NCBI GenBank assembly: GCA_038235165.1
Contig: JBBSUG010000009.1
Coordinates: 86,480 to 150,479, forward strand
Source of the DNA: GCA-002050365 sp038235165
Lineage (GTDB): Bacteria > Acidobacteriota > Blastocatellia > Pyrinomonadales > Pyrinomonadaceae
Length of the DNA: 64,000 nt
Direction of reading: 5' to 3'
Shown here piece after piece: positions 38,084-46,198 of this stretch; within the stretch, counting starts at the first letter, position 1; every line of letters begins with the position of its first letter. Under the pieces are notes generated by a model that did not search any database, was not told the origin of the DNA, and saw nothing but the letters and a program-made list of their open reading frames with translations. A program made the position numbers and the translations under genes.

Positions 38084-39493
38084 ATGACACCCGAGAAAAT
38101 TGAAAGGAAAACACGCATTGAAACGGATTCGATGGGCGAAATTGCCGTCGAAGCGGATAAATACTGGGGCGCACAAACCGAGCGCAGTCTGCATCATTTC
38201 GACATCGGTTTCGACGTGATGCCGCGCGAGATGATTCGCGCCCTCGGCATTTTGAAAAAAGCCGCCGCGATAACTAATCATCAATTAAAATCGGATAAAA
38301 TGACGCTCGACAAAACGGATTTGATCGTTCGCGCCGCCAATGAAGTGATTGACGGGCAGCTCGACGCGCATTTTCCGTTGCGCGTTTGGCAGACGGGTTC
38401 GGGAACGCAGACAAATATGAATGCCAACGAAGTCATTTCCAATCGCGCTATCGAAATTGCGGGCGGCGAGATGGGTTCAAAAAAGCCGATTCACCCGAAC
38501 GACGACGTGAATATGTCGCAGAGTTCCAACGATACTTTCCCGACAGCGATGTATATTGCCGCTGCCGAACAGCTTAATGAACTGATTTCGACGGTTGAAA
38601 AAGTGTCCAATTCGATCACCGCCAAAGCCCGAATGTTTGCCGATGTCGTCAAAATCGGGCGAACGCATTTGCAGGATGCTACGCCGCTGACCGTCGGGCA
38701 GGAATTCGGCGGCTGGGCTTCATTAATCGAGCGCGATGTTGAAAGGTTAAAAACAGTGCTGCCCGGACTTTACGATTTGGCAATCGGCGGCACGGCGGTC
38801 GGCACGGGACTTAATTCGCACCCCGATTTTGCGGAACGCGCCGCCTCGAACATCGCCGAATTAACCGGTTTGCCGTTTAAATCGCACCCGAACAAATTTG
38901 CCGCACTTTCCGCCCATGACGAAATAGTTTTCGCTTCCGGCGCACTCAAAACGCTGGCGTGTTCCTTAATGAAAATCGCCAATGACATCCGCTGGCTCGC
39001 GTCCGGTCCGCGCTGCGGCATCGGTGAACTAATTTTGCCGGAAAACGAACCGGGCAGTTCGATAATGCCGGGAAAAGTCAACCCGACGCAATCCGAAGCG
39101 ATGACGATGGTCGCCGCGCAGGTTCTCGGGAACGACGCGGCAATCGGTTTCGCCGGTTCGCAAGGGAATTTTGAACTGAATGTTTTCAAACCCGTGATGA
39201 TTCACAATTTTCTGCATTCGGTTCGGTTGTTAAACGACGCTTGCAAAGGGTTTGTCGAATTCTGTATTAACGGTATCGAATTGAACCGCACGCAAATTGA
39301 CAAATATTTGAGCGATTCGCTGATGCTGGTGACGGCACTAAATCAGCATATCGGTTACGATAATGCTTCAAAAATTGCTAAGAACGCGCATAAAAAGGGA
39401 ACTTCGCTGAAAGAATCGGCAGTTGAATTGGGACTTTTGGACGGTGAAAAATTTGACGAATTAGTAAAGCCGGAAGAAATGACACATCCGTAA
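38084..39493 (+). CDS. fumC: Class II fumarate hydratase
   Basis: A 469-residue fumarase/aspartase-superfamily enzyme of the iron-independent type that interconverts fumarate and malate in the TCA cycle. Motifs are 'RIETDSMGEIAVEADKYWGA' at the N terminus, 'GSGTQTNMNANEVISNRA' near residue 106, 'NDDVNMSQSSNDTFPTAM' near 142, 'GRTHLQDATPLTVGQEF' near 191 and the signature 'GSSIMPGKVNPTQSEA' near 325. All catalytic residues, including the Ser of the flexible loop, are present. A strong intrinsic terminator follows the stop directly. Confidence 0.96.
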   Translation: MTPEKIERKTRIETDSMGEIAVEADKYWGAQTERSLHHFDIGFDVMPREMIRALGILKKAAAITNHQLKSDKMTLDKTDLIVRAANEVIDGQLDAHFPLRVWQTGSGTQTNMNANEVISNRAIEIAGGEMGSKKPIHPNDDVNMSQSSNDTFPTAMYIAAAEQLNELISTVEKVSNSITAKARMFADVVKIGRTHLQDATPLTVGQEFGGWASLIERDVERLKTVLPGLYDLAIGGTAVGTGLNSHPDFAERAASNIAELTGLPFKSHPNKFAALSAHDEIVFASGALKTLACSLMKIANDIRWLASGPRCGIGELILPENEPGSSIMPGKVNPTQSEAMTMVAAQVLGNDAAIGFAGSQGNFELNVFKPVMIHNFLHSVRLLNDACKGFVEFCINGIELNRTQIDKYLSDSLMLVTALNQHIGYDNASKIAKNAHKKGTSLKESAVELGLLDGEKFDELVKPEEMTHP

Positions 39494-39501
39494 GAGATGC
39501 A

Positions 39502-39539
39502 CGGGTGACAAATGTTCACATTTGTTACCCGCTTTTTTT
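39502..39539 (+). terminator. Intrinsic terminator of fumC
   Basis: Stem CGGGTGACAAATG (39502-39514) pairs with CATTTGTTACCCG (39519-39531), with one G-U pair and a TTCA loop, and is followed by a T7 run. Confidence 0.85.
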
Positions 39540-39729
39540 ATGCCGGTGGCTCAACTGCTTTGTTTAGAGCAGCTTTACGGGATTTTTCGGCACGTTGATG
39601 AACCTGTTCAGCACGAGTTAATGGTATTGCGGCAGAATTTGCGGGCGCGTTTTGTTTTTCTTGCGTTTTAGTTTCTTCCATTCCTTTCACCTGTTCCTGA
39701 TCTTTTTCTGCAAAATTTTCATCGGTCAT
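39538..39729 (-). CDS. Small charged protein at end of spike cassette
   Basis: A 63-residue hydrophilic protein rich in Glu, Lys, Gln and Ala, with no hydrophobic core and probably disordered. It is the last of six closely spaced minus-strand genes that begin with vgrG. Its position behind DUF4123 and PAAR genes is where T6SS effectors or their immunity or accessory proteins usually lie, but nothing in the sequence identifies it as either. It may be a small accessory of the cassette. The ATG at 39729 is the only good start. Confidence 0.5.
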   Translation of the reverse strand: MTDENFAEKDQEQVKGMEETKTQEKQNAPANSAAIPLTRAEQVHQRAEKSRKAALNKAVEPPA

Positions 39730-39760
39730 AAATTTTCGCCGTTGTCATCGGTCAGCATTG

Positions 39761-39889
39761 TTAAAAAAGTTCTGAAACTATCAGCTGCGGGTTTCGGCGG
39801 CTCTCGTCTTTATTTTTGCTATTTTCAATAGTTTTTCTAACTCTTGAAGCTGGAGAAAACCTTTTAGTTACTGGTCTCTTATTCGGCAT
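39761..39889 (-). CDS. Very small basic ORF in spike cassette
   Basis: A 42-codon frame from ATG 39889: MPNKRPVTKRFSPASRV, then RKTIENSKNKDESR. It is strongly basic, and its start lies 39 bases after the stop of the upstream 129-aa gene. It fills an otherwise empty space in a compact operon, but there is no homology evidence and coding is uncertain. Confidence 0.35.
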   Translation of the reverse strand: MPNKRPVTKRFSPASRVRKTIENSKNKDESRRNPQLIVSELF

Positions 39890-39927
39890 AATCGAATATT
39901 AGTTTTGTTTGTTTGGTTTTTCACCTA

Positions 39928-40317
39928 TTAATTCTGAAACCATGCGTTCTCATTGTAATTATTTTCACCCTCTTCCCAAGCCTCATCAGGGACGACCGGC
40001 GACCATAACCTTTCGATGCGGTCTTCGGGCGGACACAGTTCATCGTCTAAAACCGCTCTAATTTGAGATTGTTCATCAAAATTCGGCGCAATTTCAAACA
40101 TAATCGAGATAAACGCCGTGATGTCTTCGGCTCTGGTCAAATCGTGGCTTTCGGCTCTTTTGATGCCGCCTTTGACCATTGTGCGGAGCGTTTCATCTTC
40201 GCGTTCCGATGTTTTATCGGGAAATTCTTCTTTGACGTGGGCGACGAGAAATTCGACGAATTCTTCGTCCGTGCCTTTGATTAAAGTATCAATTTGTTCC
40301 TGTCTGATGACCAGCAT
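39928..40317 (-). CDS. Hypothetical protein in spike cassette
   Basis: A 129-residue acidic, helical protein: 'EQIDTLIKGTDEEFVEFLVA', 'HVKEEFPDKTSEREDETLRT' and 'DLTRAEDITAFISIMFEIAP'. It begins 27 bases after the PAAR gene. A mostly helical acidic protein in this position is found in other vgrG-PAAR loci, where it may load or neutralise the spike cargo, but that is inference. No toxin motif, signal peptide or membrane span is visible. Confidence 0.7.
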   Translation of the reverse strand: MLVIRQEQIDTLIKGTDEEFVEFLVAHVKEEFPDKTSEREDETLRTMVKGGIKRAESHDLTRAEDITAFISIMFEIAPNFDEQSQIRAVLDDELCPPEDRIERLWSPVVPDEAWEEGENNYNENAWFQN

Positions 40318-40344
40318 CTTAAATTCCTCCGTTTGAAAAATATT

Positions 40345-40860
40345 TTAACCGCCAATAATTACCGTCATCTCGCCTTTGACAATTTTGTTCGGTGGTCCGG
40401 CGGCTTCTACTATTGTGTCGCCCAAACGACACGCCGGAAGTCCGTTGATCAAAACGGTTTTCGACCCGTCAACAACCACACCGGGACCGTGCGGAGGAAT
40501 CGGCAAAGGAGTTAAACACGCGTGAATATCGGGCATCCCGCCCGACGGCGACGGAACTGCCGCCAGCCCCGAAATCATACTTCCCATAGTAGCGGCGGCG
40601 GCGGCTTTGGCGGTTTCTTCCGCCAGTTTTGCAGCAGGTGCGGCAGGTGTACCGGCGGCGGCGGTTGTTGCCGTTTCAGCTACTTTTATCGCCTTATCGG
40701 AAATTTTTTTGGCAGTTTGAATAGCGGCGGCGGCACCACCACCGATTCCGCGCCACGCCGGTAGGAATCCGATCAAAACATTCATACTTCCCGGTCCCGG
40801 TGTTAAAACGGGCGGCAGCGGGTGGGCTACATTGTCTAGTATCCTAGCGGCTGGCGGCAT
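40345..40860 (-). CDS. PAAR-domain spike-tip protein with Ala-rich insertion
   Basis: A 171-residue protein whose two PAAR halves are recognisable. The N-terminal 'PAARILDNVAHPLPPVLTPG' and the C-terminal 'DIHACLTPLPIPPHGPGVVV', 'GSKTVLINGLPACRLGDTI' and 'VKGEMTVIIGG' are typical of tips that cap VgrG. Between them (about residues 38-105) lies an Ala-rich helical insertion that could be membrane-interactive. PAAR cones sharpen the type VI spike and carry effectors. It is encoded between the DUF4123 adaptor and an unknown gene on one strand. Confidence 0.88.
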   Translation of the reverse strand: MPPAARILDNVAHPLPPVLTPGPGSMNVLIGFLPAWRGIGGGAAAAIQTAKKISDKAIKVAETATTAAAGTPAAPAAKLAEETAKAAAAATMGSMISGLAAVPSPSGGMPDIHACLTPLPIPPHGPGVVVDGSKTVLINGLPACRLGDTIVEAAGPPNKIVKGEMTVIIGG

Positions 40861-40888
40861 AGTGTTTCTCCTTTCAATTCATTTGATA

Positions 40889-41401
40889 TCAAACGGCGGA
40901 CTGCTTCAAGTTATTTTCTTCCGTGATTTGAAAACTCATCAAATTTCCGTCGCTTTCAGATTCGGCGTAAAAAGTTTCGACCTCGCCGAATAAAATTTTC
41001 AGTTCCGCCGGTTTACAGGTCGCCAGAAAACGGGGCAGGACGCGCGGGTCGTAAAAACGAAACATCATCGGGTCACCTTTTTCATCAAAAACGGTGACTA
41101 ACGAGCGAAAATGTTTTCGCATTTCTTTCAAAGGCTGAATGCTGTGCGCGAAAATTCCCCAGTGTTTTCCCCAACATTCCTGCAAAACCCAATCAGTAAA
41201 AGGCGTTCCCGGATAAAGTCGCACCAGATACGGTGCAACTTCTTCCATATCGGGTTCCAAGTCACCTTTGAGAAGACAGTAGCGCGGCGGATTCGACTCG
41301 AAAAATTTCATCCGCAAATCAGGCACGGAAGCACCATCTAAAACCGCATAGACACGCGTTCTCCGACTAAATAATATTTCTTCTAACTTTTCTTTATTCA
41401 T
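40889..41401 (-). CDS. DUF4123 T6SS adaptor protein
   Basis: The start is set at ATG 41401 (MNKEKLEEIL), which gives 170 residues. Typical DUF4123 elements are 'RVYAVLDGASVPDLRMKFFE', 'YCLLKGDLEPDMEEVAPYLV' and 'MFRFYDPRVLPRFLATC'. DUF4123 proteins are chaperones that load a specific effector onto VgrG. Lying between vgrG and the PAAR gene fits this role. The cognate effector is not obvious: the genes downstream are small and lack toxin motifs, so the PAAR protein itself may be the cargo. Confidence 0.87.
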   Translation of the reverse strand: MNKEKLEEILFSRRTRVYAVLDGASVPDLRMKFFESNPPRYCLLKGDLEPDMEEVAPYLVRLYPGTPFTDWVLQECWGKHWGIFAHSIQPLKEMRKHFRSLVTVFDEKGDPMMFRFYDPRVLPRFLATCKPAELKILFGEVETFYAESESDGNLMSFQITEENNLKQSAV

Positions 41402-41443
41402 CTTTCGACACACGGATAACCGCACGGGGCATCGGGATTTTTA

Positions 41444-43585
41444 TCATAAGCCAACGAACGGAGTACCACTTTGCGCCGCGCCTTGCAAAGCGGCGGCTTG
41501 CTGGCTGTAATTAGTCGGTTTGAGCGGCGGCGGCGGCGGCTTTTTCTTGGTCTTCTCGCCGGGATCGGCTTTGTCCGCCTCTTTTGCTTCCTTCGGCGCA
41601 TCGGGACTTGAACCGGCACCGGAACCGGCGGCACCACCGCTGTTAATCATCACCATCATTCCCTTGATGAAAACTCCTGCCGGGTTGATATTGATAAAAT
41701 TGCCGCCGACTTTTAAGGTTAAAGCGGCACCGGCTTCGATTACCGCGCTCATTCCCGCTTTAATGTGAACCGCCATTCCCGCGTCCAGCGCATAATTGCT
41801 GCCGACTTTGATTTGCTCGTCGCTGCCGACTTTGAGTGACACCGAACCGCCAACCTTTTCGTTTTGGTCGCCGCTGACGATCAAATGTTTATCGCCTTTG
41901 ACTTTTTCGAACTGGTCATTTTCGACGATTAAATGAGAATCATTTTTGATGATTTCCTTGCGGTCGTGTTTGATTCGCACGTCGAGGTCTTTTTCGCCGT
42001 GAACGAATATTTGTTCCTCGCCTTTTTTATCTTCGAGTCTGAATTCGTTAAAACCACCGCCGCCTTTGGTCGAATTGGATTTGAGCGTTGATTTGGTTTT
42101 TTCGTCCGGCAGCGTGTAGGGCGGCATCGCTTCGGCATTGTAAACACAGCCGACGATAATCGGCTGATCGGGGTCACCTTCCATAAAATTGACGATCACC
42201 TCCATCCCGATGCGCGGAATAAACATTCCGCCCCATTTATTTCCCGCCCACGTCTGTGCCACGCGCAGCCAACACGAACTGTCCGCGTCGAGTTTTCCTT
42301 CCCGATCCCAGTGAAACTGAACTTTAACGCGCCCGTATTTGTCGGTGAAAATTTCTTCCCCGGCGGGTCCGACGACGAACGCCGTTTGACTGCCGTTAAT
42401 CAAAGGTTTCGGCGTTTTCATCGGGGGACAAAACTCAGGATTTCCCGAACCGTGCTGGATGCAGGTAAATTCGTTTTCGTACGCCTTTGGCAGCACGTCG
42501 CCGACCAGATAATCAGGCGATTGTTCAACATTATGAGTGGCTGATAGAACGACGTATTGTTTATTGAAATCTTTGTTCGGGTGATTTTTGAGCTGGAATC
42601 TGTAACCCGGTGTCAGTGTGCAGCAATCGGACGCGCCCGACGTATTTTTATATTTAACGTCGAACGCTCTCATTCTATTTTCCGCAGTTTTTTTATTGTC
42701 CTGAAAAACATTGACCAAATCGCTGCGTTCGCCGCCGCTTTTGTCAATGTCGTCATATTTTCGCGCATAACCGGCGGGGAAATTATATACCTCCATTTCC
42801 TTGTTTTGTCCGGCATCGTAAATGCTCAACTTTTCCGCTTCGAGTTTTTTGCTCGGCAGCTGAAAATGATAATCCCACAGCGTCTTTTTGCCCGTCTGCA
42901 ACTTATAATCTATTTTCCATTCCTTGATTGCGCTCTCGAATACTTCGCCCGTTAAATCCTCGTTGACGATGCCGATTTCACTCTTGCTCGGACAATCTTC
43001 CGGCGATTTGAAATCATCGCGCAGCACCATTTTGTCGTTCTGCGGCGTGTGTTCGAAATAATAGGCGATGCCTTCTTCCTCCATCAAACGTGAGGCAAAG
43101 GCAAAATCCGTTTCCTGATACTGCACGCAATAATTGCGCGGTTTGTAAACTTTTTGAAGCTGGTAATTAACTTCGTAATCCTTGAATACCTTTTTCAAAA
43201 TATCGGGAACGGTGAGGTGTTGGAAAATTCTGCTCTGCGTGATTTGGGTCAGCCGCCAAACGTGCGGAACGATAGTGGCATAATAAAATGTAAATCGGCG
43301 GTTGCGACCGGCTAACGTAAAATTGTTAATCATTCCGGTCATTGTGCGCTTGCCGCCGTCGCGCTGCGTGATGGCAATGCTGGCGGTTTTGCCGAGAATC
43401 TGCGTGTCGTCAATGACGGTGTAATCAAACGCATCGTCTTCGTCTTCGTCGTATAAAAGCTCGACATCAATCTCAAAAAGTTCGGACAGTGCTTCGTCAG
43501 TGTGCATCTTGTTGATCAGCAGGTAATCCGCGCCGAGCGGCGTGGTAATCGAAAGCAATCTGTTTTTTTGTGATACTTTTGCCAT
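41444..43585 (-). CDS. vgrG: Type VI secretion spike protein VgrG (TssI)
   Basis: A 713-residue VgrG with a gp27-like N-terminal part (1-380; 'YCVQYQETDFAFASRLMEEE' and 'GIAYYFEH'), an OB-fold ('GEEIFTDKYGRVKVQFHWDR') and 'SSCWLRVAQTWAGNKWG', 'MFIPRIGMEVIVNFMEGDPD'. A gp5-like beta-helix of repeated short strands follows (about 560-660; 'HLIVENDQFEKVKGDKHLIV'). The tail is a Gly/Ser/Lys/Pro-rich, low-complexity segment with no toxin domain. No sheath, baseplate or ATPase genes are in the window, so it is an orphan cassette that presumably works with a T6SS encoded elsewhere. Confidence 0.93.
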   Translation of the reverse strand: MAKVSQKNRLLSITTPLGADYLLINKMHTDEALSELFEIDVELLYDEDEDDAFDYTVIDDTQILGKTASIAITQRDGGKRTMTGMINNFTLAGRNRRFTFYYATIVPHVWRLTQITQSRIFQHLTVPDILKKVFKDYEVNYQLQKVYKPRNYCVQYQETDFAFASRLMEEEGIAYYFEHTPQNDKMVLRDDFKSPEDCPSKSEIGIVNEDLTGEVFESAIKEWKIDYKLQTGKKTLWDYHFQLPSKKLEAEKLSIYDAGQNKEMEVYNFPAGYARKYDDIDKSGGERSDLVNVFQDNKKTAENRMRAFDVKYKNTSGASDCCTLTPGYRFQLKNHPNKDFNKQYVVLSATHNVEQSPDYLVGDVLPKAYENEFTCIQHGSGNPEFCPPMKTPKPLINGSQTAFVVGPAGEEIFTDKYGRVKVQFHWDREGKLDADSSCWLRVAQTWAGNKWGGMFIPRIGMEVIVNFMEGDPDQPIIVGCVYNAEAMPPYTLPDEKTKSTLKSNSTKGGGGFNEFRLEDKKGEEQIFVHGEKDLDVRIKHDRKEIIKNDSHLIVENDQFEKVKGDKHLIVSGDQNEKVGGSVSLKVGSDEQIKVGSNYALDAGMAVHIKAGMSAVIEAGAALTLKVGGNFININPAGVFIKGMMVMINSGGAAGSGAGSSPDAPKEAKEADKADPGEKTKKKPPPPPLKPTNYSQQAAALQGAAQSGTPFVGL

Positions 43586-43836
43586 CTTTAATATTTCCTT
43601 TATTAAAACTCGCTCAAAAATTCTTTTTCAACGGCATATTCTATCGCGGCTGTAATAAATTTGCCACCGGATTCGCCGTTTTTCAGCGGACGACAGCCAA
43701 AAATCAATAACCGTCTATTTTACAACTTTACGACGGAAAATTCGCTTTTGAAACTTGTGTGAATAAAACTTTGCCGCGTTCTTTCATACAGACGCGGTTT
43801 AGCGGAAAAATTTGCACAGTGAATTATTGATAACAG

Positions 43837-43869
43837 AGCATCGCGGCGGCGGGAAAATGCCGCGATGCT
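43837..43869. terminator. GC-rich hairpin between vgrG and the RNA island
   Basis: AGCATCGCGGC (43837-43847) pairs perfectly with GCCGCGATGCT (43859-43869). T5 follows on the plus strand and A5 precedes it on the minus strand. It lies 8 bases beyond the stop of the 268-aa gene. Nothing else is recognised in 43586-43836. Confidence 0.55.
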
Positions 43870-43876
43870 TTTTAGT

Positions 43877-44683
43877 TTAGTCCAAAAACACGACGTGCCG
43901 CATTCCCGGAGCCTCGTTTTCAGTGTTCATAAAAACCCGGTGCCAGCCGTCGAGGTGGATCGTTTTGTGATCCGGGTGACGCACCGTGCCGCGAGCGTAA
44001 ACCGCCGCGTTAATCTGCATCATTCGCCAATTCCAACGACTCGCGTTCGGATTTTGTTTGACGAGATCGTTGTAACGCTTCATCGAAACGCCGCTCGGAT
44101 AACGCGAACAAACCATCACCGCGTCGCCGCGACTGCGAAAAACTTCTTCGCAAAAATGTGCTTTGCCCCCGTTGCCGCGTGAAATCGGTTCGTTTTTATG
44201 AATTTGATTGAGGAAATCAACTCTAAAATTGAATTCCGTGAAGGGAACGAAAAACCACTCGCCCTGCCGCACGAAAACTTCGTTGCGGCGGGTTAGGCGA
44301 TTCTTAGTTCGTCTGATCTTTCGGGAGATTTGCTGCCGCACAAACGCGGGCTGCAACGCCTCCATTGCATTCGTGACGCTGGTGATGCTCTTGCCGGGAA
44401 CGGCGCAGACAAACCAGTGTCGCTCGTCGTGTCCGCAAAGAAATTTTTCTTTGCCCGTTTCGCGTCTTGCCATCAAAAGCAAATGACGCAGATCTTTTCG
44501 CAAGTCAACGACTTCGTATTCAACCGTTTCGCTGCCGTCAACTTTAATGTCGAAATACTCGCCGCTGCGGTCTTGCAAAATGTTGATTCCAGCCGCGCTG
44601 CGTCGGCGATTCGGAACAATTTCCGCAATTTTCGCCCGCGCCCCGATGCGGCTGAAATGTTTTTCAAGTAACTGTCTGCCCAT
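43877..44683 (-). CDS. Unknown conserved-looking protein at island edge
   Basis: A 268-residue soluble, basic protein with no family I can name. The N-terminal third contains 'EYFDIKVDGSETVEYEVVDL', 'RKDLRHLLLMARRETGKEKF' and 'LCGHDERHWFVCAVPG'. The middle is Arg/Lys-rich ('ISRKIRRTKNRLTRRNEVFV'), and the C terminus has 'KTIHLDGWHRVFMNTENEAP' and 'GMRHVVFLD'. The basic middle could bind RNA. It is preceded by a GAGG ribosome-binding site and lies on the strand of the RNA island, downstream of the tRNA-like RNA and the DIP1984 gene. A role with RNA is inferred only from context. Confidence 0.75.
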   Translation of the reverse strand: MGRQLLEKHFSRIGARAKIAEIVPNRRRSAAGINILQDRSGEYFDIKVDGSETVEYEVVDLRKDLRHLLLMARRETGKEKFLCGHDERHWFVCAVPGKSITSVTNAMEALQPAFVRQQISRKIRRTKNRLTRRNEVFVRQGEWFFVPFTEFNFRVDFLNQIHKNEPISRGNGGKAHFCEEVFRSRGDAVMVCSRYPSGVSMKRYNDLVKQNPNASRWNWRMMQINAAVYARGTVRHPDHKTIHLDGWHRVFMNTENEAPGMRHVVFLD

Positions 44684-44921
44684 ACAAATTTTTTCCTCTT
44701 TTATGTTGTCAATCCAAAAAATTGCACGGACGCATTTATCATAATGTAAACGTCCGCACCCAATAAAAATCGCGGTTTTGTAAATGTTTTTGTTTCATAA
44801 TTTCCTCCGTTATTGAAAACTGAAAATCCCCGTTCCCGAACCCTCAACGAAATATCGAATCTATGTGATGGTTTTAACAATGCCCGTTACCCGATGCGCT
44901 TGTCACAGTGCTGGACATAAT

Positions 44922-45036
44922 TTGTGCGATTCGGGAATCGAACCCGAAGCGTCGTCCTAACGCGACCATTGACGATTGTTCAGATCGTTAATTCAACTTT
45001 CAGCCTGTTGACGGCTTTCACATACGCCTTCGCATT
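44922..45036 (-). ncRNA. Class II tRNA-like RNA downstream of DIP1984 gene
   Basis: The minus strand can fold into a tRNA-like cloverleaf. An end stem TGCGA/TCGCA is followed by a D-position hairpin AGCC-GTCAACA-GGCT, an anticodon-position hairpin ACGAT-CTGAACA-ATCGT (triplet GAA), a long variable-arm hairpin GTCG...CGAC, and a strong T-arm TTCGGG-TTCGATT-CCCGAA. It lacks the D-loop GG, a full 7-bp acceptor stem and CCA, so it is unlikely to be a working tRNA-Phe. It begins 24 bases after the stop of the DIP1984 gene. An alternative pairing (GCGTCG upstream with CGACGC) is possible. It could be a structured RNA acted on by the adjacent RtcB or Ro60. Confidence 0.55.
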
Positions 45037-45059
45037 TCATCTACCGACGCTGAAATTTT

Positions 45060-45518
45060 TTATTCAGCTAAATCAGTTTTCCAATTAAACTCTTGAATTT
45101 TCGCGTCAAGTTCGCGGTATTGTTGAGAAAGTTTATCAACCGTTTTCTGCGTTTGACCGACATCAACCGTGCTGACAAATTTAATTTCCGAACGCGAATA
45201 CATCTGCTGCGAAACCGTCGCCGAATTTACCAAACCCGCATAAACTCCGCGACGCAAAAACAAAACATCACGTTCCGCCAGCGCGTCGGTCAAAGTTTTA
45301 TCTTTGACAAACTCGGTTTCGGAATTGGTTTTGTTAATTTGCTTGATGAGTTTTTCAAATTCGGTGGCAGTCTGCTCGATTTCGTTCAGCAAATCTTCCG
45401 GTTTTTCCGCCGGTTCATCACCGTCCTGAACTTTCGCGTTATTGACGAGTCTTTGACGCAGTTGTTCGAATCTTTTTTTGGTATCGGCTCTTAAAATAAG
45501 TGCTTCTGCAAGTTTCAT
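45060..45518 (-). CDS. DIP1984-family (septicolysin-like) protein
   Basis: A 152-residue protein that I recognise as the DIP1984 family. It starts 'MKLAEALILRADTKKRFEQL' and continues 'RQRLVNNAKVQDGDEPAEKP', 'INKTNSETEFVKDKTLTDAL' and 'AERDVLFLRRGVYAGLV', ending in a coiled-coil-like helix. It is all helical with no catalytic motif. The old name septicolysin implies a toxin, but evidence for that is thin. A strong GGAGG site precedes the ATG. It is followed by a tRNA-like RNA, and I infer a role linked to the RNA repair island from position alone. Confidence 0.85.
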   Translation of the reverse strand: MKLAEALILRADTKKRFEQLRQRLVNNAKVQDGDEPAEKPEDLLNEIEQTATEFEKLIKQINKTNSETEFVKDKTLTDALAERDVLFLRRGVYAGLVNSATVSQQMYSRSEIKFVSTVDVGQTQKTVDKLSQQYRELDAKIQEFNWKTDLAE

Positions 45519-45565
45519 TATAATTTCCTCCTGTTTTTTGAATTTCGAGATTGGGAAAAGAAGAA

Positions 45566-45592
45566 AACCGTCTGAAATTACTCAGGCGGTTT
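45566..45592 (-). terminator. Terminator-like hairpin after PIN fragment
   Basis: AAACCGTCTGA (45566-45576) pairs with TCAGGCGGTTT (45582-45592). On the minus strand it is followed by a T-rich TTTTCTTCTTTT stretch. It lies between the PIN fragment and the DIP1984 gene. Confidence 0.6.
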
Positions 45593-45618
45593 CCGGTCAA
45601 ACTAATTTTTGATTGTCT

Positions 45619-45828
45619 TCAAGCGAAGAATTCTTCGGCTGAGATAATTTTAAGTTCGCTCATTTCGCGTTTGATGATCTGAAAATCATCAACGTCGTCA
45701 GTGACGAGAAAAGCGTCTTTTTGCTTGACGACGATTCTGGCAATCAGCGCATCGGTGCGAAGCGTGACGAGTTTTGTTTGCGGTGCAATTTTGTTGATGT
45801 AAAGACGACGGATTGATTTTAATGATAT
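45619..45828 (-). pseudogene. C-terminal fragment of a PIN-domain toxin
   Basis: The minus-strand frame encodes 'TLRTDALIARIVVKQKDAFL' and 'VTDDVDDFQIIKREMSELKI' before a stop, which is the C-terminal half of a VapC-like PIN nuclease. An in-frame stop lies immediately upstream and no start is present, so only a remnant remains. No antitoxin is visible. Confidence 0.65.
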
Positions 45829-45886
45829 TTATAGAATGTTCTCAGGAAAACTTGTAAAATATGTTAGAATTTCATCGGAGAATGTA

Positions 45887-46198
45887 ATGAAAGAAACGGA
45901 AAAAATGCAGAAAATTCATCAACTTGCTGTGAACGGTGAAAACCTGAAAGCGGAGGAAAAAGACGCTTTGCAAAGTTGGTATGAAGAGTTAGACCAAGAA
46001 GAAAATTCAAATTTGAATTTCCCGCAGCCGTTTTCAAACTCCACTGATTTACGCGAACATCTTGCCGATACAACCAAACAGGCAGCAAAAATTAGTTGTG
46101 AAATAGAATCTTTGGTTACACAAAATGCCAAGCTGCGAAATGAAAACAAATCATTAAGAAAGGCTTTGGAATCCAGCTTGTTGGAGAAGGCTGCTTGA
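45887..46198 (+). CDS. Small coiled-coil protein coupled to HNH gene
   Basis: The start is set at ATG 45887 (MKETEKMQKI) with GGAGAA upstream; the product has 103 residues. It is helical and charged: 'AVNGENLKAEEKDALQSWYE' resembles a small helical module, then a coiled coil 'ISCEIESLVTQNAKLRNENK' and 'SLRKALESSLLEKAA'. The stop overlaps the next start (TTGA), so it is co-translated with the HNH endonuclease. The family is not recognised. The gene pair lies on the plus strand inside the otherwise minus-strand RNA island. Confidence 0.72.
   Translation: MKETEKMQKIHQLAVNGENLKAEEKDALQSWYEELDQEENSNLNFPQPFSNSTDLREHLADTTKQAAKISCEIESLVTQNAKLRNENKSLRKALESSLLEKAA

Noticed and set aside
39538..43585. 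Complete type VI secretion system or contractile phage tail
   Set aside because: Only spike, adaptor and tip genes are present. No sheath, tube, baseplate or ClpV-type genes were found.
44922..45036. tmRNA
   Set aside because: It is too short (about 115 bases), there is no tag-peptide frame, and it has a cloverleaf-like set of arms rather than pseudoknots.
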